Shown here in pieces: positions 22,925 through 37,276 of a stretch of 64,000 bases of DNA. How positions within the stretch are numbered: position 1 is the first letter of the stretch; each line of letters begins with the position of its first letter. Made by a program: the position numbers and the translations under genes. Origin of the DNA: Nannobrachium achirus. Lineage: Eukaryota; Chordata; Actinopteri; Myctophiformes; Myctophidae. The stretch is from NCBI GenBank assembly GCA_963921795.1, contig OY997639.1, positions 49,343,395-49,407,394 of the forward strand. Direction: 5' to 3'. The notes beneath the pieces are model-generated. The model was not told where the DNA came from and ran no database searches. It saw only the letters and a list, made by a program, of their open reading frames with translations.

Positions 22925-23305
22925 CTAGTAAGCCTATAACTTGATCTCCTGAGTCCTGACCTCACCTGTCCTTTGGCCTTAGCAAGGCTTAAATCAAGCT
23001 TGATTTAAGCCAAGAGGCTTGGAAGATGCATGAAATCATGTGACTTCCATAGGGAATGAATAGGACAACGCCATCCCCAAGGAGAGTGACAGGTGAGGTG
23101 AATTGACTGTGTGAACGAACCTTAAGGCCTTGTTCTCACAGTAGAAGCACCTGCCATGTCCTTGTACTTGGGGGGTGAGGGTGTCGTCCAATTCATTCCC
23201 TATGGAAGCTTCATGGTTTCATGCCTCTAGCAAGCCTCTTTGGCTTAAAGCAAGCTTGCAATGCAACGCGTTGTGAGCTTGTAGATCAGATCTGCTATTT
23301 CTGGC
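22925..23305. repeat. Imperfect inverted repeat ending in the recurring palindrome arm
   Basis: CTTCCATAGGGAATGAAT (about 23045) is matched inverted by ATTCATTCCCTATGGAAGC (about 23191). GGCTTAAATCAAGCTTGAT (22988) is matched loosely by TTGGCTTAAAGCAAGCTTG (23240). The right edge carries one arm of the recurring palindrome (TTGTGAGCTTGTAGATCAGA, 23271-23290). Confidence 0.6.
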
Positions 23306-26005
<2,700 letters not shown>

Positions 26006-26281
26006 GGAGCCTGTTCTCATTCTTAGCGAGCCTCTGCTGCTCTTCAGCCCCGTCCGCCCCCATTATAACCGAGGCATTTTCACTCGCTGGTAAGTAGACT
26101 AAATAACGTCTTTTTCACCCTTTTAGTCATGTTTACCTTGGAGAGGCCCGTGAATGCGTTTAAAAGGGTGGAAAAGACGTGATTTAGTCTACCTTACCAG
26201 CGAGTGAAAATGCCTCAGTTATAATGGGGGCGGACGGGGCTGAAGAGCAGCAAAGGCTCGCTAAGAATGAGAACAGGCTCC
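26006..26281. mobile_element. 276-bp fold-back MITE
   Basis: The left arm starting GGAGCCTGTTCTCATTCTTA at 26006 is matched almost base for base by the inverse, ending TAAGAATGAGAACAGGCTCC at 26281. Arms are about 125 bp. The spacer around 26140 is short (CATGTTTACCTTGGAGAGGC region). The length and near-identity of the arms indicate a recent origin. No coding capacity. Confidence 0.92.
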
Positions 26282-26873
26282 AGTAAGCTAGGCTAAGCTA
26301 GCTTTCCACTATGCTTTCCACACTTACAATGGGAGTCGACGTAAGTGTCGTCGTAACTCTTTCTATCAATGGGTCTGAAAAAAGGTGGAACCAGGGCGGG
26401 ACAAGGCAGATAGAGCCTGCTGGTTGGCAGAGCTGCCAACCCTCACGCAATGAGCGTGAGACTCGCGCAAATGACCCTCTTCGCACGCTCTCACGCCACA
26501 CATCGTATTTCTCACGCGTCGTATCACCAGCCGTCACAAAGTGGAAAACTACGTCAACTCAAGTGTCACTGAGACATCCACTTCAGCCGCGATTTGAGCA
26601 ATTAAAGGGCTTAAAATACTGTATCTGATTCTGAAGTAATGATTAGATGCGTCGCAGTGTGTGCGTGAGCGTCTGGTGTGAGGAACGCTGCGTGCACGTT
26701 CCCTGCGCACATCATTCTCTACAGTAAGATCGACAGGAGATCTACAACATTAATTCAACACGTCCAAAATGCCCATTGCTAGCAGGCAGTTTAAATTGGT
26801 AGGGACTTTTGGATGGATGCGTGTGCAAAAAGAACAGATCTTCAAGCAAAAGACGTGTTGCAGCTTAATGGAT
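26282..26873. other. No gene seen
   Basis: Open frames at 26298-26628 lie on both strands, with no recognisable domain. Confidence 0.35.
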
Positions 26874-27836
26874 GACATGTAAACATTTATCCATAATTTT
26901 CCCATCCTAGTAAAGCCTGATAAAAGTATCAAACTCCCTGTAGAATGCACCAGAATACAGGAAATAACATCTACTCTTTTAAAAAAAATCTGGGGGAGGA
27001 CCCCCAGACCCCCCACCAAAATGATCATGTAAACATTTATCCATAATTTCCCCATCCTAGTAAAGCCTGATAAAAGTATCAAACTCCCTGTAGAATGCAC
27101 CAGAATACAGGAAATCTAGGCCTGTGCAAAAAAATCGATTCACTATATTATCGTGATGTTAATGTTGGCGATTCAATTAATCGATTTTCAATGTTCAGAA
27201 TCGATTTTCCCGATTTTATTTATTTATAAAAAAAAAAAAAAAAACATTTTTTTTTTTTTTTTAAGGCAAAATTAACCTGAAGGTGAATTTGGTGAAATAA
27301 CCACTTTCAGTCAGAGTAAGTACAGGTCCTAAAGGAACAGTTTTAGGTCATGAGGATGTCATGTTATGGCTAAAGCTATAGCACAGTGCTGCAGGCCTGC
27401 AGCACAGCGATCTTTTTTAATGTTTTTATGACTGTTGTGTTCTGTGTTTTCTGGCATCTTGACCAGGAACATGTTGTTGTAATGTTGTACCACTGGCACT
27501 TTGGCTGAAATAAATGGCAGAAAGATTGACTGACTTTATTTGGCTACATTGATTTGAAGTATATGATTCAACTTTTAATGTTTTATATTGTTTAGAATTG
27601 TTTTAAAATGTTTCAATATAAAAAAGCTGTAATTTTTTGGGGAAAATCGCAATAATCGTGATTCGAATCGCAAATCGCAGGAAAACGCAATAATCGTGAT
27701 ATAATCGAATCGTCACCCTATGAATCGAAATCGAATCGAATCGGGAAAAAGTGAATCGTCACAGGCCTAGAAATAACATCTACTCTTTTTAAAAAAAATC
27801 TGGGGGAAGACCCCCAGAACCCCCACCAAAATGATC
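26874..27836. repeat. Tandem duplication (about 150 bp), second copy split by an insertion
   Basis: Copy A (26874-27022) and copy B (27023-27115 plus 27771-27836) share CATGTAAACATTTATCCATA, TAGAATGCACCAGAATACAG and ACCCCCAGACCCCCCACC-type sequence. Copy A preserves the uninterrupted site CAGGAAATAACATC that is broken in copy B. Confidence 0.9.
27116..27770. mobile_element. MITE with termini CTAGGCCTGTG / CACAGGCCTAG
   Basis: The 655-bp element begins CTAGGCCTGTGCAAAAAAAT and ends GTGAATCGTCACAGGCCTAG. Subterminal sequence is rich in ATCGATT / AATCGTGATTCGAATCG motifs. AAAT flanks both sides (or GAAAT if the last G is taken as flank). That is shorter than the 8 bp of hAT elements. The interior has no open frame but has an ATTTATTTATAAAAAA-rich stretch. 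Confidence 0.85.
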
Positions 27837-27839
27837 CAC

Positions 27840-28809
27840 AGTAGGCTATTATTAACTAAGTTTCCTCAAAATTACGTTTCCTAAAATCTCACTCTTAGTT
27901 TTCCTGAAAGTTGGCAGCTCTGCTGGTTGGACAGTCAGGGACCAACCAGAAGGCTAACAAAGGGTGAATCGGAAGTTTCCGGTTCCCAGTTGTTTCTATA
28001 AGTGCTGCCCTCCCCCCCCCGAACACTCAATATGACCGCTGAGCAGCCATCAGCTGGAACCATGCTGAAACTGTGTTTCCCCTGTAGGATTAATTAGGGT
28101 CTACACATTTGGTCTGACATGGTGTCAAGGAGGAAAGGAGATAAAGATCAACAGAGCCTATAACCCATACAATAACCCCAAGAGTGCCAGGGGCAAGTGG
28201 ATAATATACAAATTTGTTATAATCCCTACAAAATGATAACTAGTGCACGCATGCTTGTTTACATGTAAATCACCTTATAATTAGGTTGTTTGTGGCGTTA
28301 CATGGCCATTGTTGGACTGTTTAGGGAGACCTAGTTTAGTGTGCATTTATAACAATATTTTTCCGCAGACTGATCTTGCAATGGATCAGAAAGCAGATTT
28401 TGAAATGGATCAGTAAGTCAACATAACAGCATAAGCTGGAGCAGAACAGAGGCCCAGTGGTAAGCACTGCTTCCTCACAGCAACAAGGTCCAGGGTGTGT
28501 GTAGGATGTGTTGTGTTCTCAACCATGTTCATAATCCGTTTCAGCAAGAGAGGGTCGAAAATAAAAGAGAGAGGGAGAAACATGGTGTTAGGGACGGACA
28601 TACAGCTGCCCAGTGCCCTTGGCTGAGGCCATAGACCTGGAGCTTGTACTGAACCTGGGCATCAGAGAATAGCTTCTCACCGCTCCTAAAAGTTAGGATG
28701 GAACAGACACAGAGGACAAATTCTGTGCAAGTGTAAAATGTACATACAGAACTCACCATGCTGGAAAAAGTCACGGAAAAAGTACATGAATGGAAGAAAA
28801 GAGTCACTT
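27840..28809. other. No gene seen
   Basis: Unique-looking sequence; open frames at 28410-28807 on the minus strand are unrecognised. Confidence 0.35.
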
Positions 28810-28858
28810 CGTTTGGTCAAAGTCAGTGCTCACTTACAGCACTGACTTTGACCAAACG
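28810..28858. repeat. Perfect 21-bp inverted repeat, 7-nt loop
   Basis: Arms at 28810-28830 (CGTTTGGTCAAAGTCAGTGC..) and 28838-28858 are exact complements, separated by CACTTAC. Confidence 0.97.
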
Positions 28859-29607
28859 TAGAAAGGCTACTATGCATTTGTTGAGCTTCGGCAAGATAAT
28901 GGCTCTGACATTTAATCTCACACATTCTGTAGTTGTACGAGGCATAATTGAACGAATCACTTTTAGTTAATAGGCTTGCGATTTCTTTTTCTAATGGTGT
29001 GTCCACTACTTAGGTACGTTATAATAATTTGTATTTCCAGAGCATTCAACAAGATTTGAGAAACCTCCATTATGAATTGTCCACTTCTTATGCAAGCAAG
29101 TGAGGAAGTTAACTGCATTTGTCTTAGTGGTACTTAATGAGCAGACACTTTAATTAGGTATTCATGCATACAGTATATGTGTATGACAAAGAGGGAAGAG
29201 AAGAACCTACAGTGGAAGGTGTGAGTGAGCGAATGAGGAAGGAATAATTTACGTCTTTATGTACATTCACAAGTACATCCATCATTCTTCTAGGGACAGA
29301 ACCAGGGGCCAGTGCATGAACTGAGCTTAATTAGAAAATAATGCCCAGAGCATTTATCTAAATGCTTCACAGCTACTGTAGAAGATAGAGCACATTTTAA
29401 TTACAGGTCTCTTTGTCTTATATAGGTCACAAACAGCCAGTCAATCACTCACGGGACCTGGGGCAGACACGGTTAAATGTTCCCATAGGAAATCGCCTAT
29501 TTAGAGAAAAACTAAATGCTTTTTCTGTTTTTTAATCCCTCCCCTGCAAGGTTTTTAATCAGTGTTTCATTTTCTATACGGGAGACTATTTAAGTTGTCA
29601 ATATCAA
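28859..29607. other. No gene or recognised repeat seen
   Basis: AT-rich unique-looking sequence. Confidence 0.35.
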
Positions 29608-29619
29608 TTATGGAAGAAA

Positions 29620-30525
29620 GCAAGAATTAAAGTATCTGCATAAACACTGTGATGCTGGGGTCCACATCTGTGACTGTGTCATATCACTACACACTGTATG
29701 AGGATGAACATCTTCTACCCATGGCGATTGCCACATCATCAGTTTCCATCCGTTTCTGTTCAGTGCATCTTCCTTGGTCACTCCAGCCACCTGCATGTCC
29801 TCTCTCACTGAATCCATAAACCTCCTCTGTGGCCTTCCTCTTCTCCTCTTGCCTGGCAGCTCCATCCTCAGCATACTTCTCTCACCGTGTGCATCCATCC
29901 TCTGCACATGTCCAAACAACCATCTCAACATCGCTTCACTTGTTTTATCCCCAAACCTTCTAACCTGGGCTGATCGTCTAATGTATACATTTCTGATCCT
30001 GTAAATCCTTGTCACTCCTAATAAGAATCGTAACATCCTCAATTCTGCCAGCTCAGTGGCCTTGTGGTTAGAGTGTCTGCCCTGAGATTGGGAAGTCAGG
30101 GTTAGATGGATTCTTGCTTGGCACTTAGCACCAAGGGTTGGATTGGGGTTAAGTCCCTGTGACATTCTAGCGTCATGTCCAGAGGGTGTACTTGTACACC
30201 AAGCCTCACGCTACAGAAACGGGAGCTGGGCTCCTGCCCTATGGGCCACATGGCTCGGCAAGGCTCAACAGCTCTGCCTCCTGTGTGTTCATCAGTGCCA
30301 CTGTTTCCAAGCCGTACAGCATGGCTGGTCTCACTACTGTCTTATACATCTTCCTTCTACCCTTCTCTATACTTCTCCATCAACACTCTCAGTGCGAACA
30401 GTGCGTCTGTTGTGCTCTTCCTTCCTTGGCATAAACCCATACTGCTGCTCACCAATTGTCACCTCTCTTCTAAGCCTATAGCTTCATGATGTGGCTCATC
30501 CGCTAAGTATTATACCTATCTTATA
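29620..30525 (-). pseudogene. RTE-type LINE ORF2 3' part, split by a SINE
   Basis: On the minus strand, EVTIGEQQYGFMPRK (about 30475-30425) belongs to the reverse transcriptase domain. After a deletion, KTVVRPAMLYGLETVALMNT (about 30345-30285) and QEAELL follow. Then, after a SINE, ELAELRMLRFLLGVTRIYRI (30052-29990) runs on to RWLFGHVQRMD and MELPGKRRRGRPQRRFMD (about 29865-29800). The order and wording are characteristic of RTE/RTE-X-like ORF2 C-termini in fish. Stops, frameshifts and the insertion make it inactive. Confidence 0.9.
30040..30256 (+). mobile_element. tRNA-like SINE inserted into the LINE
   Basis: TGGCCTTGTGGTTAGAGTGT at 30057 resembles a polymerase III A box, and GGGAAGTCAGGGTTAGATGG a degraded B box. 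The body contains TGGATTGGGGTTAAGTCCCT and CTGGGCTCCTGCCCTATGGG. LINE coding sequence ends at QEAELL just right of 30256 and restarts at ELAEL just left of 30052, which places the insertion between them. CAGCTC-type sequence occurs at both edges as a possible target duplication. Confidence 0.7.
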
Positions 30526-30837
30526 TTTACAATTGGCTTAGAGGCCACGCCCACTTCAAGCACGGACATGAAGCCTCCACAAAACGGACATGCTTGAAGC
30601 CTAGCCTCCAGAAAAACGGACATGTTTGAAGCCGCCTGATTCGCCCCCTGTCGCCACTGGGGGGCACTGTTCACTAATATATGAGACAGCAATGTGTTCA
30701 CTGCTCTCTGGCCAGCCTGTGATGCTGATAAAAAATAGATAGATAGATAGATAGATATTATAATACAATAATAATAATAAGGGTAATAATAATACAAACT
30801 TTAATATCTGGATTTTATATAGTACTTTTACACTACA
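30526..30837. other. Spacer with short duplicated motif and (ATAG)n
   Basis: GGACATGAAGCCTCCA / GGACATGCTTGAAGCC / GGACATGTTTGAAGCC form three related short copies at 30563-30635. A small ATAG repeat lies at 30736-30757. No gene. Confidence 0.6.
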
Positions 30838-31198
30838 GTACAGTACGGCACAGTACAGTAGTACCATAAAGTACAGTACAGTACAGTACAGTACAGTACA
30901 GTACAGTACAGTACAGTATGGTACAGTACAGTACAGTACACTACGGTACAGTACAGTACAGTACAGTATGGTACAGTATGGTATGGTACAGTATGGTACA
31001 GTACAGTACAGTACGGTACAGTACAGTACAGTACAGTACAGTACAGTATGGTACAGTACAGTACAGTACAGTACAGTACAGTACAGTACAGTATGGTACA
31101 GTACAGTACAGTATGGTACAGTACGGTACAGTACAGTACACTACAGTACGGTACAGTACAGTACAGTACAGTACAGTACAGTACAGTACAGTACAGTA
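30838..31198. repeat. (ACAGT)n pentanucleotide array, about 360 bp
   Basis: GTACAGTACA repeats for some 70 units, with scattered GTATG and CTACG variants. Because 5 is not a multiple of 3 and the unit lacks stops in several frames, long open frames appear on both strands; these are artefacts. Confidence 0.97.
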
Positions 31199-32384
31199 AT
31201 ATGTCCGACCGGAAACGTGCTGCGGCACAATAGTTCCTTTTTTTGAAAAAAAAAGGTTTTTTAGTAAAGAAGCGGGCGTGGACTCTAGATGTGAGCGGCC
31301 CGAAGGGCCGCGAACCTCTAGTGTAGTTACAACTCTGTACATCGCTGTTGTTCTTGAAAATTGGTACCAGTATACTACTTCTATATGCCGTCTCCCTTAC
31401 TACTTCTGCAATAGTTTCCCTGTCATTCGGCAGTCTTCAATTTCCACCATTTCATCTTTTTCTCTGCCTTCGCTGTCTTCTTCTGCTTGCACTCTAGGGT
31501 CATCCGACAGCTGCCTTGCTACACTTACCCCTGCTATCACCTTTCTGTTTCAGATCTTTTCAAGCTAGCCCTTCTACATATACAGTATAATCCTCCTACC
31601 TCCACTCTTACTGTATCTATTACCCTGTGTTCCTCGCTCTTCTTGTTACCCTGTGTTCCTAGCTCTTCTTGACATTTTCCTTTTTGCTAGATCTATCACC
31701 ATCTGTCCCTGTTCATTTATCTCCTTAACCCCATACCTACCCATCACTTCCTCATTTAATCACCCTGAAGGGTTTGAAATACATTAATCAGCCTTTAACT
31801 TTCTACACAGGAGACAATATTTTGTCGGTATATAGCATATGCTTACTGGATAAGTGTATAAATACTAGTACTGCATTCAGAAGGCAAGGTGTGAAAATGG
31901 AGGAAATTTATACTGAGTGATGACATTAAACAGGCTGGTTTGGTACCATGTATTGAGTTTTAGTATGGCCATAACAATCTGATATACCTGTAGTATATTC
32001 AACAAAATCCAACCAAGGCTAAACATCTTAGTCTTCAAACCTTCCCAATCCTCCAGCCCAGGTTAAGGCAGTCAAGAGTTAAATACCATAGTCAAACGTC
32101 CAAGTCAAATGTGATGTACTGTATGCTTGTGTGAGAGATGGGGGAATGATGTATGGCTGCTGCAGATTGTCCTACGCAGTTGAATAATGCATCACAGTTG
32201 GTACAGTAAGTTCAGAATTGAATGTAAATGTAATTGTTTGTCTATACAGACCTGCAGTAGCTCCTGTATGATGTGAACATCGTTCTCCACTCTCTACTGC
32301 GGGCTGACTGTTTTTACCATGTGTGGCTGGTCAGTGATTACTGATTGCTGTCTTGTTGTGATTGCAGAATGCTGTGTGACTAAA
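31199..32384. other. No gene seen
   Basis: GCGGCCCGAAGGGCCGCGAA at 31296 is a small GC-rich hairpin. 31380-31680 is pyrimidine-rich. Otherwise unremarkable. Confidence 0.4.
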
Positions 32385-32640
32385 TCAAAATCAAATCAAA
32401 CTTTATTTTTATAGCACATCAATGACCAAGGTTGAACCAAAGTGCTGAACATGAAAAATTAAAAAAACAGGCAAACAGAGCAGAAGAAAACAAATTAAAA
32501 CAAAAGCAAAAAATTAAAGGGAGTCAAAAAAGTTAAACAGATGACAACCAGAAACGGCACATGCAAAAACAGCATATATCAAAGTACAGCAAGGGAATAA
32601 ATCAAATCAAGTAGCTATACAACAGATAGTTCGGACGAAG
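32385..32640. mobile_element. Retroelement 3' tail (ATCAAACTTTATTTTTATAG type)
   Basis: AAATCAAACTTTATTTTTAT followed by AGCACATCAATGACCAAGG and CCAAAGTGCTGAACATG is a typical 3' end of widespread fish LINEs or SINEs, oriented on the minus strand. No coding part remains. Confidence 0.6.
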
Positions 32641-35600
32641 CAATCTGATTGGTTGAAATAACTATCTACCCGCGTTCCGTGTTTCAAACGAGCAGTATTA
32701 TCGCACACCTAATCAAAATGTAAAAATCAAACCCAGTTTGAAGTGAGCACTGTATTTGAGGAGTTAAGCTACTGTATAACCTGTGTGTGTGTGTGTGTGT
32801 GTGAGAGAGGAATGTGTGTGTGTAGCAGTTCATTTAATTAAGTCAGGGTTTCTCAAACGGCCTTATACCACGACCCCATATTATAATTTATGAGGGATAT
32901 TCCCCCTTCGCGGGGACTAAAATGCTACGATATCAATAAAAGCTATGGAGGTGGTTATGTTGTAAACTGCAGCATGTAGCCAAAATCTGTTGCCCACCGA
33001 CTGTTTTTCTCCATCGCAGAAACTGTTTGCAACTGTGTCTGTCTGTGAGCAAAGGCAGCTCAGGTTACCGCAGTGTGGCGATGCGTGCGAGAATGCTCTC
33101 CCCGCTCGGTAACCAACCATCTCCACCCACTGGAATGCACAGACAAGCAGTGACATCAAAACAGTTACACAGCATTGACACAGAAACCTGGGTTACTAAC
33201 CTACGTAAGTATCTAGTGTTAGAACGCAAAATTACACATTGTCAAGTCTCTGCAGAAGTAGGCTGGTGAGAGGCCACATTAAGTGAGTCAGAAGAGTCAC
33301 AAAAAGTGTTTCCTTCCACAAGAGGATATCCAATACATCTCAGGGGCTCCCAGCTGGGATGTGGCTACCTGTAATTATAATTACAGTATATATGAAAAAC
33401 TGACATATACTGCCTTGCATGGGTTATTTTTTAATCTCCAAATTGTTTCCACCCAACCCTATATATTCGATTTTCTGGTTCGCTATTAAAGAGAAACATA
33501 AAACAACCATTCTCTCCATTTTACATTTTGGTGGTATAATTTTGGGGAGTTTTCTTTTAGATCTTGCATTTTATAGTTTTATTTAGATACTGTAGGTTAG
33601 CATAGAGAGACCAAGGACAGAGAGAGTGATGCGAAACCAGACAAACCCGGGCCCTCACACTCGGCTCGCTGGGGAGCATATTGCCTGTACAGTGTACACA
33701 TACTGGCTGAGCCACAAGGCACCCCATTGTGGTATAATTTATAGACACAGCCACCATCACCACTCTGACCTATTACCCAGCATCAGTGGGTGGTGGGTAA
33801 CACAAGGCCAGTTACTGTAATTTAATTGTGGCAGGCTGGTTTAGACACTTTCTAACAAATACAAATAAGCAAAAGGAGGAGATTAATCTAGCTATAAATC
33901 AACCTCCTCTCCTTGAGCTCTCAACTTCACCTACTGTATATCAGGAAATATCCTTGAACAAAATAGAAAAAGTCAAAAGAGGAGGCACCCCCAGCAGTAC
34001 CTCTCCAGAAGCACACATAAATAATGCCACAGTACTATAGTCTTTCATGCAGTTGACCCCGGCACGGTTCAAATCTATACTGCATGTTGTCCACTCCCCT
34101 CTCGTCTCTCTTTTCATTTTCATATTTGAATGAATCCCAACATAAATATTGCAAAAAAGATCAACAGTCCTTGATACTGATCATTCAAAAGTATTCATTC
34201 ACTGTCAAGAGCAGCAACATGCCAAAGCACAACATCAATACAAACTCCATTTATCATTTGCAACTAACCACCGCCAAGGCCAAATCTGTGTATCAATACT
34301 AGCGACAAAGCCCAGTAGAAGATAAGATTACATGCAAGGTGTGATTGATCTCCAACAAGAGGACATCCAGTACATTTGTCTTTGTGGCTCACAGCTGGAG
34401 GATAAAACACGACATTAGTGATGGAGTACGACCACCACAATACATTGTATCCTTGCCTGAAACCCACAGATGCTTGTGACAGGAGGGGCATCATGATGTG
34501 AAATACCCCTTGAATGGCTACTGCTGATGCTGTTGTGCGGATTAAACCAGGCTTATAATGGCCTGGGGGATTTGTGCGACTGCCGGGTGACAGCCGTCGA
34601 ATTGGGTGGCAGGCAGAAAAGAATTGCACCTAGAACACAGCACTCAATCTATGCAGTCGCCAATCACTGTGGGAATCTATTGGCCATGTAAAAAAAGAAA
34701 TGAAACTGCTGAGAGAAAAGACATATAAAGGCTTGCTTTAAGAGCTGTAAATGACAGTTGAGCATCGTCATTTGAACATATCTACTTTAAAACTAGTTAA
34801 GCTTGGCCTTTAGTATATAAGAATCCCATGAAAGCTACAGTATATTACATATTAGGGCTCAAACTCCATTCTACAATGTATCTCATTCTAGGCTTGTTTT
34901 GGGGATTTTGCTAGATTAATTTTTTCATGGGCATGAGAGCTACTACATCCTCAACGGCTAATTCATGCAGGACCCACAGTTGCTATGGCAATAACTGTGG
35001 CAGCAAAAATAACGGTGGGGGTGGGGTGGGCATAGTATCCTGAGTTGACAAGCAAATAGCTGGTTTCAGTTTATTCCACCAGCTGATTCTTTCTATCAGC
35101 GGTGACAGGCCAATGGTGGATTCAGTCAAAGAGCTTGTGTTTGTGTTGAGTGGTGATAAATTACATGTGAGGTCATGGCTATGCGAGCCGCACTCACATT
35201 CGACGAGACCAAACTCATATCCTTCTGACATCTCCCTGCCTCCTCAGAAATCAGAAGGTGCAGAAACCCATAATCCTAATTAAGTATTGCCTCCTATCGC
35301 AGTGTAGATGGCCAGTTGTTTACACAGATGAGCCCCCGTTCAGCTCTGCTCTGTTCAAACACACAGTTAGGATAATCTTTGCAATGCTGAGGAGAAAGTG
35401 ATAACAGAGAATTATTGATCAAACATAATTGGGAACGGTTGGAATGATCACTTTCAAGGGAGAGGTTGAAAGTTTAACTGAGTGTTGCGTATAAGCATGC
35501 AGCAGACTACACTACTGTCCAGGGATGAAAGATTCTGACTTTGGAATTTGAGGGCATGAGTCTCATTTCCACAGACTCAGTCATCTCATGGTCAATTGAG

Positions 35601-36300
35601 CAGCATGGTGTGGTAGATACATCCACTAGCACCGTCCTTTCTGTGAATCCCCATTTGACCCTTCCTTCCAATCCACTTAATATCCTGCCCACATGCATGC
35701 ATGACAGGCTATTATAATTGGTCCAGAATGTGTGGCATATACAAAAATAAATAGAGAATGGGAAGCTGGATTTTCAGGAAACTTGGTGGTATGTATTATC
35801 TATCACTAGGCTGCATCAAAGAGAGGGGGTCAAAATGGCAACGGTCACTATATGTAGCCATGACAAAAGGACCCCCTCTGGGTGCAGTGGGACTGATGTG
35901 TTGCACCAAAAAACATCCCAAGATCTGAATAACGTCTGAAATGTTGAGCTTTATGGGGCTTTGTCGGATAATTTGTCAACATAACATCACAGGACAAAAT
36001 ATACTGTTGTGGATAGAACAATATTCTGGCACTGTCAGTGCTTTGCCCTTTTCTTATGGTGCTACATGCAGCATACAGCATGAGGTGCAGCCACCTAGGC
36101 CGCCTTTGATGTGCCACTGGTGAGGTGAATATGGCTGCAACTATATTACAGTACATAGCGATTATTTAATTGATTATTTTTGATAAATCAAATGAAATCC
36201 TTGTTCAAATGTGATGCATCAATGCAATTCAGAGGACCACCGTTGCCATGCAACATCTTCTGATACTACGCTAGAACAGACAGTGACCTTTTGACCCAAC
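32641..36300. other. 3.7 kb without gene or recognised repeat
   Basis: Only a short GT run (32781-32803) and scattered short open frames are seen. There is no splice-bounded coding segment. In human the DNA downstream of EIF3H leads toward TRPS1, but I see no trps1 exon here. Confidence 0.4.
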
Positions 36301-36670
36301 TTCTAAAGTTGGGTTAATCACGTTGACAGGGTTGGCACAGACAGATGTACGTTCAAACGATAAACATGGTACCTCTGGCCAAGGCTGTGGCCAATGGACA
36401 CATTAAAAAAATACGTTTTGTGCATGCGGTCAGTGACCTTGACCTTTGACCATCTACTCAGTTCATCCTCGAGTCCAAGCAGACATTTGTGTCATAATGT
36501 CATCAAACTCCTCAAGGGATTACTGAGTTATTGTGTTCAGAAGGATGTGACAAGAGGTCACAGTGACCTTAACCTGGACATATGGAAGGTCAGAGGCTTA
36601 TTGTCGGTATTAGCAGAGCAACAAGGTCATGTATTCCCTTTACAATGTGCCAGAACCCTGGAAGACGGAT
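36300..36670. repeat. Repeat-like segment carrying nuclear-receptor half-sites
   Basis: The segment contains CAGTGACCTTGACCTTTGAC at 36431-36450 and a second GGTCACAGTGACCTTAACCT at about 36556, with GAGTTATTGTGTTCAGAAGG between. This wording resembles a dispersed vertebrate repeat. On the minus strand, 36434-36453 gives TGGTCAAAGGTCAAGGTCA, a DR1 plus an extended half-site. Confidence 0.5.
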
Positions 36671-36730
36671 AGCTGAGGTGGAGTGCCATCTAGCATTAGT
36701 TCCCAGTACCCAGCGCACATAACATCAAAC

Positions 36731-36979
36731 ATATAATTTTCCAAATGTCTGTCAGAGTGTCTGTCACAGCGTTTCTCCTCAGTGGCTGGAGCAATTGATC
36801 TGAAATCGCATCACCATTAGCATATGAACACGCCTAACATAACTGTGAAGCCCGTTTGTCACTTTCACAAATCGTATGCTGTATATTAGCATTTTTATGG
36901 TGTATCTACTATCTATTCTGCATCTAGCATGAGGCTTATCTATTCTGCATCTAGCATGAGGCAACATGTTTAACCAGCT

Positions 36980-37012
<33 letters not shown>

Positions 37013-37276
37013 CGTGCGTGCGGCGTGCGTGCGTGCGCGCGTCTGGCCCTGTTACAGATGTTGTCCAAAAATCATGCAGATCGGTACACAGTATTTCTGT
37101 AGCCATTAAACGAAACGGGTATTTCTTACATTGATGCTCCTACATATTATCATATAAGCACCAGTTAAAGTTACTTTCCATCCCTCATATAGGCTACTGT
37201 GTGCACAGTGCACACCCCATAACTCACACACTGCATCATTTCAGAGCTCATATCTTTGAACGGGTAAGGGCTAGTT
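36731..37276 (+). mobile_element. Helitron-like repeat, copy 2
   Basis: Begins ATATAATTTTCCAAATGTCT and ends ACGGGTAAGGGCTAGTT. It contains a 26-bp duplicated TCTATTCTGCATCTAGCATG, a GT/GC microsatellite (36981-37040) and ATCGGTACACAGTATTTCTG. It aligns over its full length with 58712-59292. No flanking duplication is evident, which is consistent with a Helitron. Confidence 0.65.

Noticed and set aside
30918-31342. Tyr-Ser-Thr-Val-Gln repeat protein on both strands
   Set aside because: A direct translation of the ACAGT pentanucleotide array; no start context or conserved flank.
32641-36300. Possible exon of a neighbouring gene such as trps1
   Set aside because: No zinc-finger or other recognisable coding segment with splice sites was found.
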